The position numbers and the translations under genes were made by a program. Of a DNA stretch of 64,000 bases, positions 63,981 through 64,000 are shown piece after piece. The notes under the pieces were generated by a model. It worked only from the letters and a program-made list of their open reading frames with translations, had not been told where the DNA came from and searched no databases. The number at the start of each line of letters is the position of its first letter. Positions within the stretch are counted from its first letter, which is position 1. Source of the DNA: Heliophilum fasciatum (GTDB lineage: Bacteria; Bacillota; Desulfitobacteriia; Heliobacteriales; Heliobacteriaceae); contig NZ_SLXT01000007.1 in NCBI RefSeq assembly GCF_004341395.1, forward strand, positions 1 to 64,000. Direction: 5' to 3'.

Positions 63981-64000
63981 TGGCCAAATGGTCTGATTGC

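Noticed and set aside
1-64000. CRISPR arrays, insertion sequences, prophage or integrative elements
   Set aside because: No regularly spaced repeats with unique spacers, no transposase, integrase or phage structural genes seen anywhere in the window.

Overview
The window looks like chromosomal DNA of an anaerobic, motile, endospore-forming Firmicute of class Clostridia. This is inferred from Spo0A, a gerA-type germination operon, cotJABC, a T-box leader, Hcp with its ferredoxin, CbiM/CbiK and several TTG starts with strong Shine-Dalgarno sites. Family-level placement (for example a Heliobacteria/Peptococcales relative) is only a guess. Gene content is mostly ordinary chromosomal housekeeping; I see no phage, transposase, plasmid or CRISPR array.

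Layout. 1-760: 3' end of a 23S rRNA gene, a run of strong hairpins where a 5S gene would be expected, tRNA-Pro, tRNA-Leu and a terminator. 767-9210: a secreted MORN-repeat/stalk-domain protein, a NodIJ-like ABC exporter, an inverted-architecture chemoreceptor-like protein, an HD/HD-GYP protein, a tiny zinc-ribbon protein and an alpha-glucan phosphorylase. 9419-22302: polyphosphate metabolism (ppk1 with a repetitive acidic tail, a Ppx/GppA phosphatase, a PPK2) interleaved with RluA, TrmB, an Rrf2-ferredoxin-Hcp nitrosative-stress cluster, CbiK and an ATPase-nuclease-like protein. 22430-31474: topoisomerase III, a GIY-YIG protein, a deoxynucleoside kinase, SpeD, a rubrerythrin-like protein, PanE, small membrane proteins and a CoA transferase. 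31686-34127: a cobalt/nickel ECF importer with a fused CbiQ-CbiO. 34124-41140 (minus strand): spo0A, a four-gene gerA-type operon and cotJABC. 41348-53427: aminotransferase, DUF255 protein, hybrid histidine kinase, NDH-2, a Mn-riboswitch-controlled UPF0016 transporter, a DUF4397 protein, motAB and a ferritin-like protein. 54310-64000: a T-box-controlled branched-chain amino acid operon, ilvE-ilvD-ilvN-ilvC-ilvB-leuA-leuC-leuD, running off the end of the window.

The most unusual element is a gene-free stretch at 53517-54219. On the minus strand it has an extended -10 promoter, a start site at the base of a 15-bp helix that joins the two ends of the element about 650 nt apart, an internal 12-bp long-range helix, and a UUCG-capped intrinsic terminator. 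It looks like a complete gene for a large (about 700 nt) structured non-coding RNA, and its RNA strand carries about 22 copies of GGUU. It is transcribed divergently from the T-box leader. I cannot assign it to a known class.

Together the genes describe a sporulating anaerobe with glycogen and polyphosphate stores, cobalt uptake feeding corrin synthesis, nitrosative/oxidative defence (Hcp and two ferritin-like proteins), manganese homeostasis and flagellar motility. Coding starts were chosen from Shine-Dalgarno spacing; several differ from the longest possible reading frame. All functional calls come from reading the sequence and family knowledge; no search was run.
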